The notes: generated from the letters alone by a model not told the origin. DNA of 12,589 bases from Pseudomonadota bacterium (GCA_023423605.1 JAFAFF010000261.1:1-12589), one strand, 5' to 3'. Shown: positions 1 to 6,734, counted from the stretch's first letter. Numbers and translations are program-made.

Positions 1-44
1 AGCGCGTATGCAATCTGCTCCTCGGTAAAACGGGACTTCTTCAT
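1..44 (-). CDS. IS3-family transposase OrfA, N-terminal fragment
   Basis: The minus strand from the ATG at 44 reads MKKSRFTEEQIAYA and runs off the window edge. This is the characteristic start of IS3-family OrfA proteins, whose N-terminal helix-turn-helix binds the ends of the element. Only 14 codons are visible. A GAGGAG-like ribosome binding site lies just upstream (plus strand ctcctcgt, about 52-59). In IS3 elements orfA is followed by orfB, which carries the DDE integrase and is usually made by programmed frameshifting; that part is not in view. Confidence 0.8.
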   Translation of the reverse strand, partial: MKKSRFTEEQIAYA

Positions 45-126
45 CGCCTGACTCCTCGTTGCCACGGGATCCCATGCGGACCGAAGTCTCTACTTTACGT
101 TGGCCCGGTTTTCCGGGGGTGGGTCA
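1..126 (-). mobile_element. Left end of an IS3-family insertion sequence (partial)
   Basis: Read on the minus strand, the segment begins at 126 with TGACCCACCCCCGG, a TG-type terminus as in IS3-family elements. About 80 bases later it reaches the ATG of a transposase OrfA. The rest of the element lies outside the window. The four bases just outside (127-130, TAGG) could be one copy of the target duplication, but the other copy is not visible. The family is judged from the OrfA N-terminus and the terminus together; the subgroup is uncertain (IS407-like is possible). Confidence 0.75.
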
Positions 127-154
127 TAGGTGAGACGGAGGCGACGGGTTCATG

Positions 155-256
155 TCATTCGGAGCCACAGACCGCTCTTTCCTGCCGGCGACAGTTAAAG
201 CAGATGTCGCAGGGCACGCCGCTACCACGCTTACTAGTTGACGTTGCTGTCGTCAT
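155..256 (-). CDS. Possible small Cys-rich protein (33 aa)
   Basis: A 33-codon ORF starts at ATG 256, 53 bases downstream of the HNH endonuclease stop and on the same strand. The product has a Ser/Thr-rich start and four cysteines (C16, C19, C22, C30), spaced like a small metal-binding knuckle. The ribosome binding site is weak (GGGA about 6 bases before the ATG). I recognise no family. It could be a real small gene co-transcribed with the nuclease, the remnant of a gene cut by the IS insertion, or a chance ORF. The Cys spacing is the main reason to list it. Confidence 0.25.
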   Translation of the reverse strand: MTTATSTSKRGSGVPCDICFNCRRQERAVCGSE

Positions 257-309
257 ATGGATCCCGTTGTCTCGTTCTGGGTTGAGCGGGGTTTTGTATG
301 AGCTTGGCT

Positions 310-1152
310 TTACGGCGGCCAGAGACGGTCCATACAAGCCTTCGCGTGCTCGGCAAGATGTATTGGGCTGGGACGATGGGCTACAGCGGTGGGCAGGTTC
401 AAGGCCTGTCCCTGAAGAGCCGCGTAGTCGGTGGTGAGCAGGGAAGGGGCTAGGGCCACCGTGTACTCGGGCGTAATCCAGAGCAGTCCGCAATCGAAGA
501 GGGTATGGAGATCGGCGCGCAGCAGTAGGCCGTTGTCCAACCGGTTCGTATGTTCGCCCTTGTAGGGCAGTACGTGCGCCGCCTCCAAGACCTCCACGGC
601 CGAACACCTGGTGACGGCGCAGCGGCCACCATATGTGTCCAACAGCTTGGCGCGGAACAAAGGCTGGCCACGTCGCTGGGTAACCGCACGCATAGCCCAC
701 ACCCGAGCGTCGTGGGTGCTGTCGAGGGGAGCGTCGAATGCATCCGCCTGCGCTTCGGCTTCCGCTTTGGCCTGATCGTCCATTGCCATGGGCACCGCTC
801 GCCACTTCCGCTCACCCATCGGCAGCAGATTCCAATGTCCGTGGCTGGCGGGGTTGAACAACACGTAGCGGGTGCGCCGCGGTGACCCCATCTCCACCAC
901 CTTGTATAGCCGGTCGTGGGGGTGACTCTGATCGCTTCGCCAATCCTTGCGCCCGTAGTTGTAATGAACTCGGCTGGGACTGTTTACGGTGAAAAGTTCC
1001 AGATCGGCGCGGGCATTACCCAGCGGATCATCGGGAAACCGCTCGCGGTCCCAAACCTCCACTGCGGCCAATGAGGCACTTCCCAATTCGGTGATCGCAT
1101 CGGCCGCCCGCCAATATTTCACCCCATCGCGCTTGGTGCGTGGCTGGGCCAT
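310..1152 (-). CDS. HNH endonuclease (HNH_2 type)
   Basis: This 280-residue protein has a C-terminal HNH nuclease domain of the HNH_2 type. The core runs from about residue 175 to 225, with a GGRCAVT strand, the LEAAH motif (H193), the NGLLLR motif (N207) and DLHTLFD (H216), the expected metal and catalytic positions of a beta-beta-alpha-metal nuclease. The N-terminal half (about 1-110) is not a nuclease domain I can name. It contains a YKVVE...PRRTRYVLFNP segment with a winged-helix or DNA-binding feel, followed by a charged Ala/Glu-rich linker (about 123-145). The start at 1152 is chosen over ATG 1203 because AGGAG lies 7 bases upstream of it. Proteins of this kind occur as solitary nucleases in defence or accessory regions. 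Here it sits beside an IS end without a cognate methylase. The target is unknown. Confidence 0.8.
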   Translation of the reverse strand: MAQPRTKRDGVKYWRAADAITELGSASLAAVEVWDRERFPDDPLGNARADLELFTVNSPSRVHYNYGRKDWRSDQSHPHDRLYKVVEMGSPRRTRYVLFNPASHGHWNLLPMGERKWRAVPMAMDDQAKAEAEAQADAFDAPLDSTHDARVWAMRAVTQRRGQPLFRAKLLDTYGGRCAVTRCSAVEVLEAAHVLPYKGEHTNRLDNGLLLRADLHTLFDCGLLWITPEYTVALAPSLLTTDYAALQGQALNLPTAVAHRPSPIHLAEHAKACMDRLWPP

Positions 1153-1218
1153 CTGGTCTCTCCTGCTCCATTTCCCCGGGGAACGCCGGTGGGGATGCAT
1201 CACCGCGCCGACGATCCC

Positions 1219-1224
1219 ATGTTA
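1219..1224 (-). promoter_or_regulatory. Possible -10 element for the HNH gene
   Basis: The minus strand reads TAACAT here (4 of 6 matches to TATAAT), with TTCCAG 15 bases upstream as a poor -35. Transcription from it would start around 1212 and leave a leader of about 60 bases before the ATG at 1152. That agrees with the start chosen by the ribosome binding site. Spacing and -35 match are weak. Confidence 0.25.
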
Positions 1225-1342
1225 ACCGCTTGGGCATGTCTGGAAGCGGGGCATCACGGTGCCGTTGAATTTTTCCAAGGTTGGATCGCGAGAAAATTCC
1301 ACTTGTGACCGCGCCTAATCCGTGGGGGATAATCCGGAAAAC

Positions 1343-2281
1343 TCAAAGCACCCCAATCTCCCGAAGCCACCCAACAACCTCCTCCATCCACCGGTCGGAA
1401 TCTGTCCCCTGTTTCCGCGCCCCGAACGCATGCCCGCCGGTCTCGTAGATCTTGAGCTGAACCGGAACACCAGCCCTGCGCAGCTCCCGCGCGTACACCT
1501 CGGAGTAGTAAGCCGGATCGACCGGATCGTCCTTGGCATGTATCAGCAGCGTCGGCGGCACGCTCCTGGAAAGCACGATGTCGGTATTGAGTTCCTGCGC
1601 CGCGACGGCTTTCGGCGTTTTGTTCTTGTGCTCCATCGTCAGGTGCCCGGGGTAAACGGGGATGGCGAAATCGGGGCGGCTGTTCATGCGGTCAGCTTCA
1701 TCGATTGGCGCATAAGCGCGGGAGTTGAACGCAGTGCTGGAAAGCACAGCAAGGTGGCCGCCTGCAGAGAAGCCCATGACGCCGATCCTTTGCGGATCGA
1801 TGCCATATTCGTTGGCCTTGAACCGGACCAGCGACACCGCCCGTTGCGCATCCTGTAAGGCCATCGGCACGTTGGGGGTTTCGTGTCTCCGGGCTTCCTT
1901 GTTCCAGTTGCAGCCGGTGTTGGGGACACGGTACTTGACGAGGATGCAGGTAATTCCAATGTCCGTCAGCCAGCCACAGACACCTCGCCCATACAGTCCA
2001 AGCGTGCTGTCCGGTCCAATCCCCAGCCCCTTGTAGCCGCCTCCTGGGAACACGAGGATGGCCGCACGCGACGCACTTTTGGTGGCCTGATAGACCAGAA
2101 ATGTTGGCCGGATAAGGGCCCATTTCTCTCCAGAAAGCTCACGAATCCCGTCCTTCAGCACCTGGGAGTCCTCAGGCCATAACGGCACCTCCTGCGAATG
2201 CACCGCTTCAACCGCAGCCCCCGTGCGGGGAAGCGCCAACAGAAAACACGCAGCCAGTGCGGCAATACATGCGTTGCGCAT
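1343..2281 (-). CDS. Exported alpha/beta-hydrolase, esterase (acetylxylan-esterase-like)
   Basis: This 312-residue protein starts with a signal peptide (MRNACIAALAACFLLALP, cleavage likely near residues 23-26), so it should act in the periplasm or outside the cell. It shows the alpha/beta-hydrolase pattern: an oxyanion motif FPGGGYKGL (78-86), the nucleophile elbow GFSAGG with Ser172, an Asp in HAKDDPVDP (Asp251 or Asp252) and His284 in GGHAFG. The layout fits the BD-FAE/dienelactone-hydrolase-like esterases often annotated as acetyl esterase or xylanase. The substrate cannot be fixed from sequence; an acetylated sugar or polysaccharide is the usual guess. ATG 2281 is preferred over the longer frame from 2392 because it begins the signal peptide and has AAGGAA 9 bases upstream. 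The upstream helical-protein gene is on the same strand, 143 bases away. Confidence 0.85.
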   Translation of the reverse strand: MRNACIAALAACFLLALPRTGAAVEAVHSQEVPLWPEDSQVLKDGIRELSGEKWALIRPTFLVYQATKSASRAAILVFPGGGYKGLGIGPDSTLGLYGRGVCGWLTDIGITCILVKYRVPNTGCNWNKEARRHETPNVPMALQDAQRAVSLVRFKANEYGIDPQRIGVMGFSAGGHLAVLSSTAFNSRAYAPIDEADRMNSRPDFAIPVYPGHLTMEHKNKTPKAVAAQELNTDIVLSRSVPPTLLIHAKDDPVDPAYYSEVYARELRRAGVPVQLKIYETGGHAFGARKQGTDSDRWMEEVVGWLREIGVL

Positions 2282-2424
2282 CGCAGGCGATTCCTTCGCT
2301 GGGGCGGACTGGGACCAATTCGTTGTCGCTGACGATAGTGTCGCTATGAATGGCCGGCAAGGCGACGAGCAGGCGCCCGTCCGGGTTTCCATCGCTCAGC
2401 TGTCCGCCGCCCGGGCACCCATCA

Positions 2425-2841
2425 TCACCACTCCGTCCGGTCCAGCACCTCGCGCGCAGACTCCGCCAGGTCCCGGCTGGCCACCACCAGCCCCTCCTCG
2501 ATGTGCTCACCCGGCAGCTCTTCGCTCAACCCATCCAGCTGATCCAGATGTGCGGCGTGCAGCGTTTCAAGCGTGGCGCACAGCGCAGTGAGCTTTCGGT
2601 ACACATGGGCAAGACCGGAGCGGCGCATGGCGATGGAGGTGGCTTCATCGTCCAGCACCGCGCTGCCATCGGCTTTCATCGGCACCACCGAAAGCCGGAT
2701 GGCCCGCCGGTGCTGTCCCTGTTCGTGCGCATACCGCGCCAGGATGACTTCCAGCCGGGCAAGGAAGCGGGGAGGGAGGTCGTGGATGTCCTCGCCGATC
2801 ATCGCGCTCAGCAGCGCGCGTGCGTGGGACTGGTGGGGCAT
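2425..2841 (-). CDS. Hypothetical alpha-helical protein (138 aa)
   Basis: I do not recognise a family. The product is a soluble, charged, probably all-helical protein without signal peptide or membrane segment. It has a basic N-terminal half (about 1-55, Arg/His rich) and an acidic, leucine-rich C-terminal half (about 85-138) with amphipathic heptad-like helices. The start at ATG 2841 is favoured by GAGG 5 bases upstream. A GTG at 2868 would add nine residues but has a poorer ribosome binding site. The esterase gene lies 143 bases downstream on the same strand, so co-transcription is possible but not shown. Reading-frame length and codon use support a real gene. Confidence 0.65.
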   Translation of the reverse strand: MPHQSHARALLSAMIGEDIHDLPPRFLARLEVILARYAHEQGQHRRAIRLSVVPMKADGSAVLDDEATSIAMRRSGLAHVYRKLTALCATLETLHAAHLDQLDGLSEELPGEHIEEGLVVASRDLAESAREVLDRTEW

Positions 2842-3301
2842 GGAGGCCTCGCGTCGCGTTCGGGCCACCTGCGCCGAAGCGCGAGGTGGCGGGCGATGCG
2901 GGTTAGCGTACCGGGTAGTAAGTCAGAAATTGCCGGCGGATCATGTGATCCCCACGCACCGCCCGCCATGGAACAGGCGTGGCGACACATTCTCCGCCGG
3001 CGCCCATAGGGCTACAACGGAGGAACACTGACTTATCTACAGCGGGACGCTAATCCCGACTGGTGCAGGTGCACCAGCCACCCGAGAATGACGTCACGAA
3101 CACCGCGACGTACATCAGAAAAACTTGATTCGTGACCATCACGCGGCCATCGGCGACAGCCGCAATCCGAAGCCGAACGCGTATCCACCCCAACTGCCCG
3201 CCCGCGAGGCCATAGCTGCTGACTTCCGTAATCCAGGTGGCAACGCAGGGCGATAGGAGCCCTTTCACCGCCCCGTCCGGAGCGCGTGATCTAATCGCCC
3301 A
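2842..3301. other. Gene-poor stretch with several inverted repeats
   Basis: No convincing gene was found here between the divergent helical-protein and SRAP genes. The stretch holds GATCA-TG-TGATC near 2939-2950, CGGGA/TCCCG arms at 3043-3058, the 18-base CTGGTGCA-GG-TGCACCAG at 3060-3077, TGACGTCA at 3089-3096, 8-base arms GTCACGAA/TTCGTGAC at 3093-3100 and 3129-3136, and a small AGGGC/GCCCT hairpin followed by TTT at 3247-3265. It must contain the promoters of both flanking genes, but no strong -35/-10 pair stands out. A minus-strand frame with a hydrophobic tail (3050-3400) was considered and not accepted. Confidence 0.5.
3060..3077. repeat. 18-base near-perfect palindrome, candidate operator
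   Basis: Two 8-base arms, CTGGTGCA and TGCACCAG, flank a GG spacer. The symmetry is exact in the arms and is the strongest of several inverted repeats in this divergent intergenic region. The form suits a dimeric repressor site, but no regulator gene lies next to it and the binding protein is unknown. Confidence 0.45.
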
Positions 3302-4234
3302 ATGTGTTACTCCGCACAGATCAACGCCGACTATCAGAAGCTGGTCCGCCGCTATGGCGCCACCATGTCCCTGGAAGACTTCACCCGCCTGTATCTGCAC
3401 GATGAGGGCAAGAAGCGGCCGCGCACGCCGAAGTCCATGGACGATGCGTTCGCAAACGGACCATCACGGGCGGAACAGGCCATCGCCGCGGCGGTCGCGC
3501 ATTGGAATCTGGCCGAAACCCAGGTGCTTGAGCAGGAGATCTTCGCCCAGCGTCGGCGCCTGGCCGATGCCAAACGGGCCCTGCAGTTCAAGCCGACGAA
3601 GAAGGCCGAAAACGAGCGCGGGGTGGCCGGCCGGAAGATCGATCGTGCCCTGGGCAAGCTCGCCAGCCTTAAACGCACACAGCCCGAAGCAGCGGACAGC
3701 CGCATCTTCCCGGGCTACTACGCGCCCGTCATCGTCTCCGAAGGCGGGCAGCGTGTCATCAAGCCCATGCGCTACCAGTGCCGGCTGGCCGGCAAGCCCG
3801 CAAGCTACGATCAGCGCTACCCCGGCACCTACAACGCCCGCCGCGACAGCCTGGAGGGATTCTGGGCGCCCGCCTTCGGCCACACCCACGCGCTGATGGT
3901 GGTGGATACGTTCTACGAAAACGTTGAAGGGCCCGACGGCAGCAGCCAGGTCGTGCAGTTCACCCCGCGCACGCGCGAGCCGATGCTGGTGGCGTGCCTG
4001 TGGTCGCACTGGAAAGACCCGGCAGGGCAGGCGCCGGACCTTCTATCCTTCGCGGCTATCACGGACGATCCCGAGCCCGAAGTGGCGGCCGCCGGCCACG
4101 ACCGCACCATCATCAACATCAAGCCCGAGCACGTGGACGCCTGGCTCAACCCGGATCCGGCCAACCTGGCCGGGCTCTACGCCATCTTCGACGACAAACA
4201 GCACCCGTTCTACGAGCACCGCATCGCCGCCTGA
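3302..4234 (+). CDS. SRAP-domain protein (SOS response-associated peptidase, HMCES/YedK family) with insertion
   Basis: SRAP proteins shield abasic sites in single-stranded DNA by forming a thiazolidine cross-link between the N-terminal Cys and the sugar. The features needed are here: Cys2 directly after Met1, exposed once Met is removed; Asn178 and Arg180 in YNARRDS; Glu206 in the FYE motif; and His266 in GHDRTI. The protein is 310 residues, against about 220 for YedK. The extra length is mostly a charged helical, possibly coiled-coil segment (about 55-130) between the N-terminal strand and the rest of the fold. The usual FYEW Trp is replaced by Asn. The start is fixed by the invariant MCY. 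No good Shine-Dalgarno precedes it, and I see no clear LexA box. It could be a divergent subfamily with the same chemistry; function is inferred from the conserved active site. Confidence 0.85.
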   Translation: MCYSAQINADYQKLVRRYGATMSLEDFTRLYLHDEGKKRPRTPKSMDDAFANGPSRAEQAIAAAVAHWNLAETQVLEQEIFAQRRRLADAKRALQFKPTKKAENERGVAGRKIDRALGKLASLKRTQPEAADSRIFPGYYAPVIVSEGGQRVIKPMRYQCRLAGKPASYDQRYPGTYNARRDSLEGFWAPAFGHTHALMVVDTFYENVEGPDGSSQVVQFTPRTREPMLVACLWSHWKDPAGQAPDLLSFAAITDDPEPEVAAAGHDRTIINIKPEHVDAWLNPDPANLAGLYAIFDDKQHPFYEHRIAA

Positions 4235-4243
4235 GCCAGGCGG
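4227..4243. terminator. Small hairpin spanning the SRAP stop codon
   Basis: CCGCCT and AGGCGG form a 6-bp stem with a 5-base loop that includes the TGA of the SRAP gene. There is no T-run after it in either direction. It lies where the SRAP and zinc-ribbon genes converge, so a weak or factor-assisted terminator role is possible. Confidence 0.3.
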
Positions 4244-4294
4244 TGAGCAGGCGGGAATCATTCGACGGGTGGGCACTGGAGCGCCCGGCAGATC

Positions 4295-4534
4295 TCAACC
4301 CGGCCGCAGCCGCATCCCGACAAACCGGGCATTGCTCATCGCCTGCTGCCGCCCGCAGTTCCGGCAGTGGAGCACGGTGCCGCCTGCAATGTGGTGGATG
4401 TGCGGATCTGCAGTCGTCTGCACCGTCCCGCAGGCGCGGCATTCGGCAGTGATGGCACTGAGCTGCTGGATGGTTCCGTCCTCATTGCAACTCGCTTCAA
4501 AGGACGTGATCAGGAAGAGCCCGGTATCTGGCAT
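4295..4534 (-). CDS. Small zinc-ribbon protein (79 aa)
   Basis: The product has a CRAC pair (C32, C35) and a CRNC pair (C57, C60) 21 residues apart, the arrangement of a zinc ribbon, with three histidines (45, 47, 48) between them. A basic tail follows. There is no signal peptide or membrane segment, so it should be cytosolic. The N-terminal 30 residues look like a beta-rich lead-in. I do not recognise a named family; such small ribbons bind nucleic acid or protein. The ATG at 4534 has no clear Shine-Dalgarno, but an AT-rich -10 (TATAAA) sits about 30 bases upstream, giving a short leader. It is divergent from the BLUF gene, sharing a 206-base intergenic region, and convergent with the SRAP gene. 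Confidence 0.6.
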   Translation of the reverse strand: MPDTGLFLITSFEASCNEDGTIQQLSAITAECRACGTVQTTADPHIHHIAGGTVLHCRNCGRQQAMSNARFVGMRLRPG

Positions 4535-4563
4535 GAGCTGGACGTGATGATGACCTGGGAAAT

Positions 4564-4569
4564 TTTATA
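4564..4569 (-). promoter_or_regulatory. -10 element of the zinc-ribbon gene
   Basis: The minus strand reads TATAAAAT here (hexamer TATAAA), in one of the most AT-rich stretches of the window. Transcription would start near 4557, about 20 bases before the ATG at 4534. No good -35 is visible 16-18 bases upstream, so activation by a regulator is possible. Confidence 0.4.
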
Positions 4570-4609
4570 AACGGTTCAGCGTGACATATCTGTACTGGAT
4601 TGGTCGTCG

Positions 4610-4624
4610 ATTGCTTGACGCAAT
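4610..4624. repeat. Inverted repeat ATTGC-N5-GCAAT in divergent promoter region
   Basis: Five-base arms ATTGC and GCAAT flank the spacer TTGAC. The repeat lies between the divergent zinc-ribbon and BLUF genes, about 40 bases upstream of the zinc-ribbon -10, a reasonable place for a regulator site. The binding protein is unknown. Confidence 0.3.
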
Positions 4625-4668
4625 TGGCTCTTCTGTGACGTTGTCTTAACAAAAAGGGGCTTGTAGGC

Positions 4669-4681
4669 GACGCGGCGCGTC
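4669..4681. repeat. Perfect 13-base palindrome upstream of the BLUF gene
   Basis: GACGCG-G-CGCGTC is symmetric about 4675, 60 bases before the BLUF start codon. It could be an operator. Because it is all G+C apart from the outer A/T pair, chance occurrence in high-GC DNA is also plausible. Confidence 0.3.
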
Positions 4682-4740
4682 CAATCACCCACGCTTCACC
4701 GTGCTAGCCTTGTCGCTTCAGGAACTTACAGTGGGTCGAT

Positions 4741-5181
4741 ATGCCCCTTCGGGCGGTTATTTACAGCAGCAAGGTCGCCGAACACTGCGACGCTGAAACG
4801 GTGCGCGATATCGCCGCCGCTTCGGCCCGATTCAACAACCTGGCCGGTGTCACCGGGGTCCTGCTCTTCGACGGCAGCCGGTTTCTGCAGTACTTCGAGG
4901 GGCCGGAAGACGGCGTGCGCGCGGTGTACGAACGGATCAAGTCCGCAGACAGCCACACCGAAGTGACCGAGCTGGCCGACGGACGGGTGGCGAAGCGGCT
5001 TTTCCCGTACTGGCGGATGGAATGGTTGCCTATCCAGCCCGAGGACATGAGCCGCATGACCCAGGCCGATTGGTCATTGCCGTCCACGTCTGCCGAAGGG
5101 GCCGATTCGGCACCGCCCGCGGTGGCCTATCTGGTGGGATTCGTCGAGCGCACGCTTTCCACCCCGGCACAGCATCCGTAA
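4741..5181 (+). CDS. BLUF-domain blue-light sensor protein (short type)
   Basis: BLUF domains bind FAD and sense blue light through a hydrogen-bond switch. Residues 1-95 match the fold and keep the key positions: Tyr8 in VIYSS, Asn32 in FNN, Gln50 in FLQYFEGP, and Trp91/Met93 in YWRMEW. They correspond to Tyr21, Asn45, Gln63, Trp104 and Met106 of AppA with a constant offset of 13. The rest (about 96-146) is a capping region with a C-terminal helix and no output domain, so signalling must go through a partner protein. The protein is cytosolic and has the usual length of short BLUF proteins. The start is set by the domain's first strand, although the ribosome binding site is weak (GTGGG about 5 bases upstream). 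The divergent zinc-ribbon gene is the closest neighbour and a possible partner, by position only. Confidence 0.9.
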   Translation: MPLRAVIYSSKVAEHCDAETVRDIAAASARFNNLAGVTGVLLFDGSRFLQYFEGPEDGVRAVYERIKSADSHTEVTELADGRVAKRLFPYWRMEWLPIQPEDMSRMTQADWSLPSTSAEGADSAPPAVAYLVGFVERTLSTPAQHP

Positions 5182-5184
5182 GGC

Positions 5185-5206
5185 GCGGCTTCGCGGCTTC
5201 GCGGCT
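5185..5206. repeat. Tandem 8-base repeat, 2.75 copies
   Basis: The unit GCGGCTTC is repeated twice in full and then as GCGGCT, directly after the BLUF stop codon and before the DUF2254 stop on the other strand. Such short repeats at gene ends can expand and contract by slippage. No function is evident. Confidence 0.6.
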
Positions 5207-5227
5207 GCACGGCGGATGCGGCTGTGC
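5207..5227. terminator. Hairpin between convergent BLUF and DUF2254 genes
   Basis: GCACGGC and GCTGTGC pair over 7 bp (one G-T wobble) around a 7-base loop, in the 47-base gap between two convergent genes. There is no T-run, so it is not a textbook intrinsic terminator. Its place suggests a shared two-way end or 3' stabilising structure. Confidence 0.35.
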
Positions 5228-5228
5228 C

Positions 5229-6545
5229 TCAGGGCAATTGCACCTCAGCGGCCCACTTCTTGCCGGCACGACGCTCCGCCGCCTCCTGCGCGCGGCGATG
5301 CTCCACGCTGGCGACAGCCCGTAGACCTTCGCGATCCTGCGCGAACTGAAGCGTCTGCAGCGAGCGTTCCAGGGCCACATCGGCGTGGTGACGTGCGGCT
5401 TTCCGCATCTCTCCCGAGCAGCTGGAAGCCAGCGCGGCGAGTGCCTTCTGCAGCTTCAGGCTTACTTCGAACGACCCGGCCGCGTCCCGCGCTATCGGCG
5501 CGAAGGTGTCTTCGAACAGATCGGCTGCATCCAGATGGCAGACCCGTACATGGCGATACCGTGCTTCCTCATGCCCGGTGCTGCACGCCAGCGCGTCCCA
5601 TTTCAGCAGTAGTCGCACGCACGTATTGATGACCGAAATGCACGTGCCCGGATCATTGATGGCGGCAGACATTGACCGTACGCCGATTTCGGCAAGAACC
5701 ACCATGCCGTAGCGGGGATCATTTTCCATCCGCCGCGTGTGGCCGATGGTGATGGCCTCGATCAGGTCTTTCCGCTGCTCATCCTGCAGATTGCCCTCGA
5801 TGCTCAGCAGGGCACGGTTGGGCGTGGCGAACGTGCCCGGCTGGCAGATGACATGTACGGTCAGGCCATGTTCTTCCGCTATGCGGTCCAGACGTTGCAC
5901 ATCAATATGTTCAACGTAGCCCACACCCTCGGCGAATACGGCGGTGGCGTCGGCCGGAGGCGCGCTGTCACACGGAAGGGCTCCGAGGTGAGGCTGCTCT
6001 GCGCGCTCCTTCATCGCTTTCCAGGTGGCCTGTTCCACGAGGTCAACTGTTTCACCCAGGCGTCCGAAACGCGAGAACTGTTCGATCGCGCGAAGCAGGG
6101 TCACCGTGATGACGATGATGACGGCGATGGTGGAGCCGAAAAGCACCAGCCGACCGCTGTCACCGTAGATACCCGTGCTCAACGCAATGAGCCCCACGAT
6201 TGAGAACAGGAAGGCGCCGATGAATGTCGCCAGGGTGCCTTGCGCCCGGGTATCTTCAATCAGCAGGCGCGAGGCACGCGGCGTAGCATTCGTGGACGCC
6301 GAGCCGTAGGCGGCCACCATCGTGGACAGGGCGAACGTGGTCACTGTCAGCATCGAGGCGGCCAGGATGCCGAGAATGTTGCCCACGGAGTTCGCACCGA
6401 TCTGCGTGGCAAGCCCGCCCGGAATCACGAATTTGGCCGCGGCACCTGCCAGCGCGGTGCCCACGCCAAGCGCTCCGTAAAGCGTGGAACGGAACCACAT
6501 CCTCCTGCTCACCCTGGACAGGGTGAGCTTCCATCGGGTCATCAT
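5229..6545 (-). CDS. DUF2254-family inner-membrane protein
   Basis: From ATG 6545 the product has 438 residues, the usual size for DUF2254 proteins. Four hydrophobic segments stand in the N-terminal third: about 17-40, 54-80, 103-126 and 132-153. The conserved-looking ILAASMLTVTTFALSTMVAAY helix is followed by a polar GSASTNATPR loop. The remaining ~280 residues are soluble and probably cytoplasmic, including a strand-rich part with AEIGVRSMSAAINDPGT and a charged helical tail. The biochemical role of the family is not known. The frame stays open to 6677, but the extra 44 residues are Arg/Pro/Trp-rich and unlike a membrane-protein N-terminus, so I reject them. ATG 6545 or the adjacent ATG 6542 is likely; neither has a strong ribosome binding site. 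The gene converges with the BLUF gene. Confidence 0.85.
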   Translation of the reverse strand: MMTRWKLTLSRVSRRMWFRSTLYGALGVGTALAGAAAKFVIPGGLATQIGANSVGNILGILAASMLTVTTFALSTMVAAYGSASTNATPRASRLLIEDTRAQGTLATFIGAFLFSIVGLIALSTGIYGDSGRLVLFGSTIAVIIVITVTLLRAIEQFSRFGRLGETVDLVEQATWKAMKERAEQPHLGALPCDSAPPADATAVFAEGVGYVEHIDVQRLDRIAEEHGLTVHVICQPGTFATPNRALLSIEGNLQDEQRKDLIEAITIGHTRRMENDPRYGMVVLAEIGVRSMSAAINDPGTCISVINTCVRLLLKWDALACSTGHEEARYRHVRVCHLDAADLFEDTFAPIARDAAGSFEVSLKLQKALAALASSCSGEMRKAARHHADVALERSLQTLQFAQDREGLRAVASVEHRRAQEAAERRAGKKWAAEVQLP

Positions 6546-6734
6546 TGGCCAGCAGCTCGGTCTTCGGGGAGGCCAGTATCCCTGCCGGGCGTGGGCGGGC
6601 GCGTCAAGGCGCGGAAACCAATGGCATGCAGCCCGGAATCGACTCATGCCCCATCGTGTGATGCATGCCAAGCGCATCTCGGCCGCCTGCGATCAAATCG
6701 TATCCCGGATGCCGCACCGTGAAGTTGCAGCCGA

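Noticed and set aside
155..805. Minus-strand frame of 216 residues
   Set aside because: Most of it overlaps the HNH gene in another frame and is Arg/Pro/Gly-rich noise. Only its last 33 codons, outside the HNH gene, are kept as a low-confidence ORF.
2899..2917. LexA-like site TTAG...TAGTAA upstream of the helical-protein gene
   Set aside because: The outer TTA/TAA bases match, but the inner positions are not symmetric and do not fit the TTAGTA-type box of xanthomonads; it is also far from the SRAP start.
3050..3400. Minus-strand frame of 116 residues with a hydrophobic tail
   Set aside because: Its first third overlaps the well-supported SRAP gene in antisense, no ribosome binding site precedes any start, and the composition looks like chance reading of high-GC DNA. 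The hydrophobic stretch near the end kept it from being dismissed at once.
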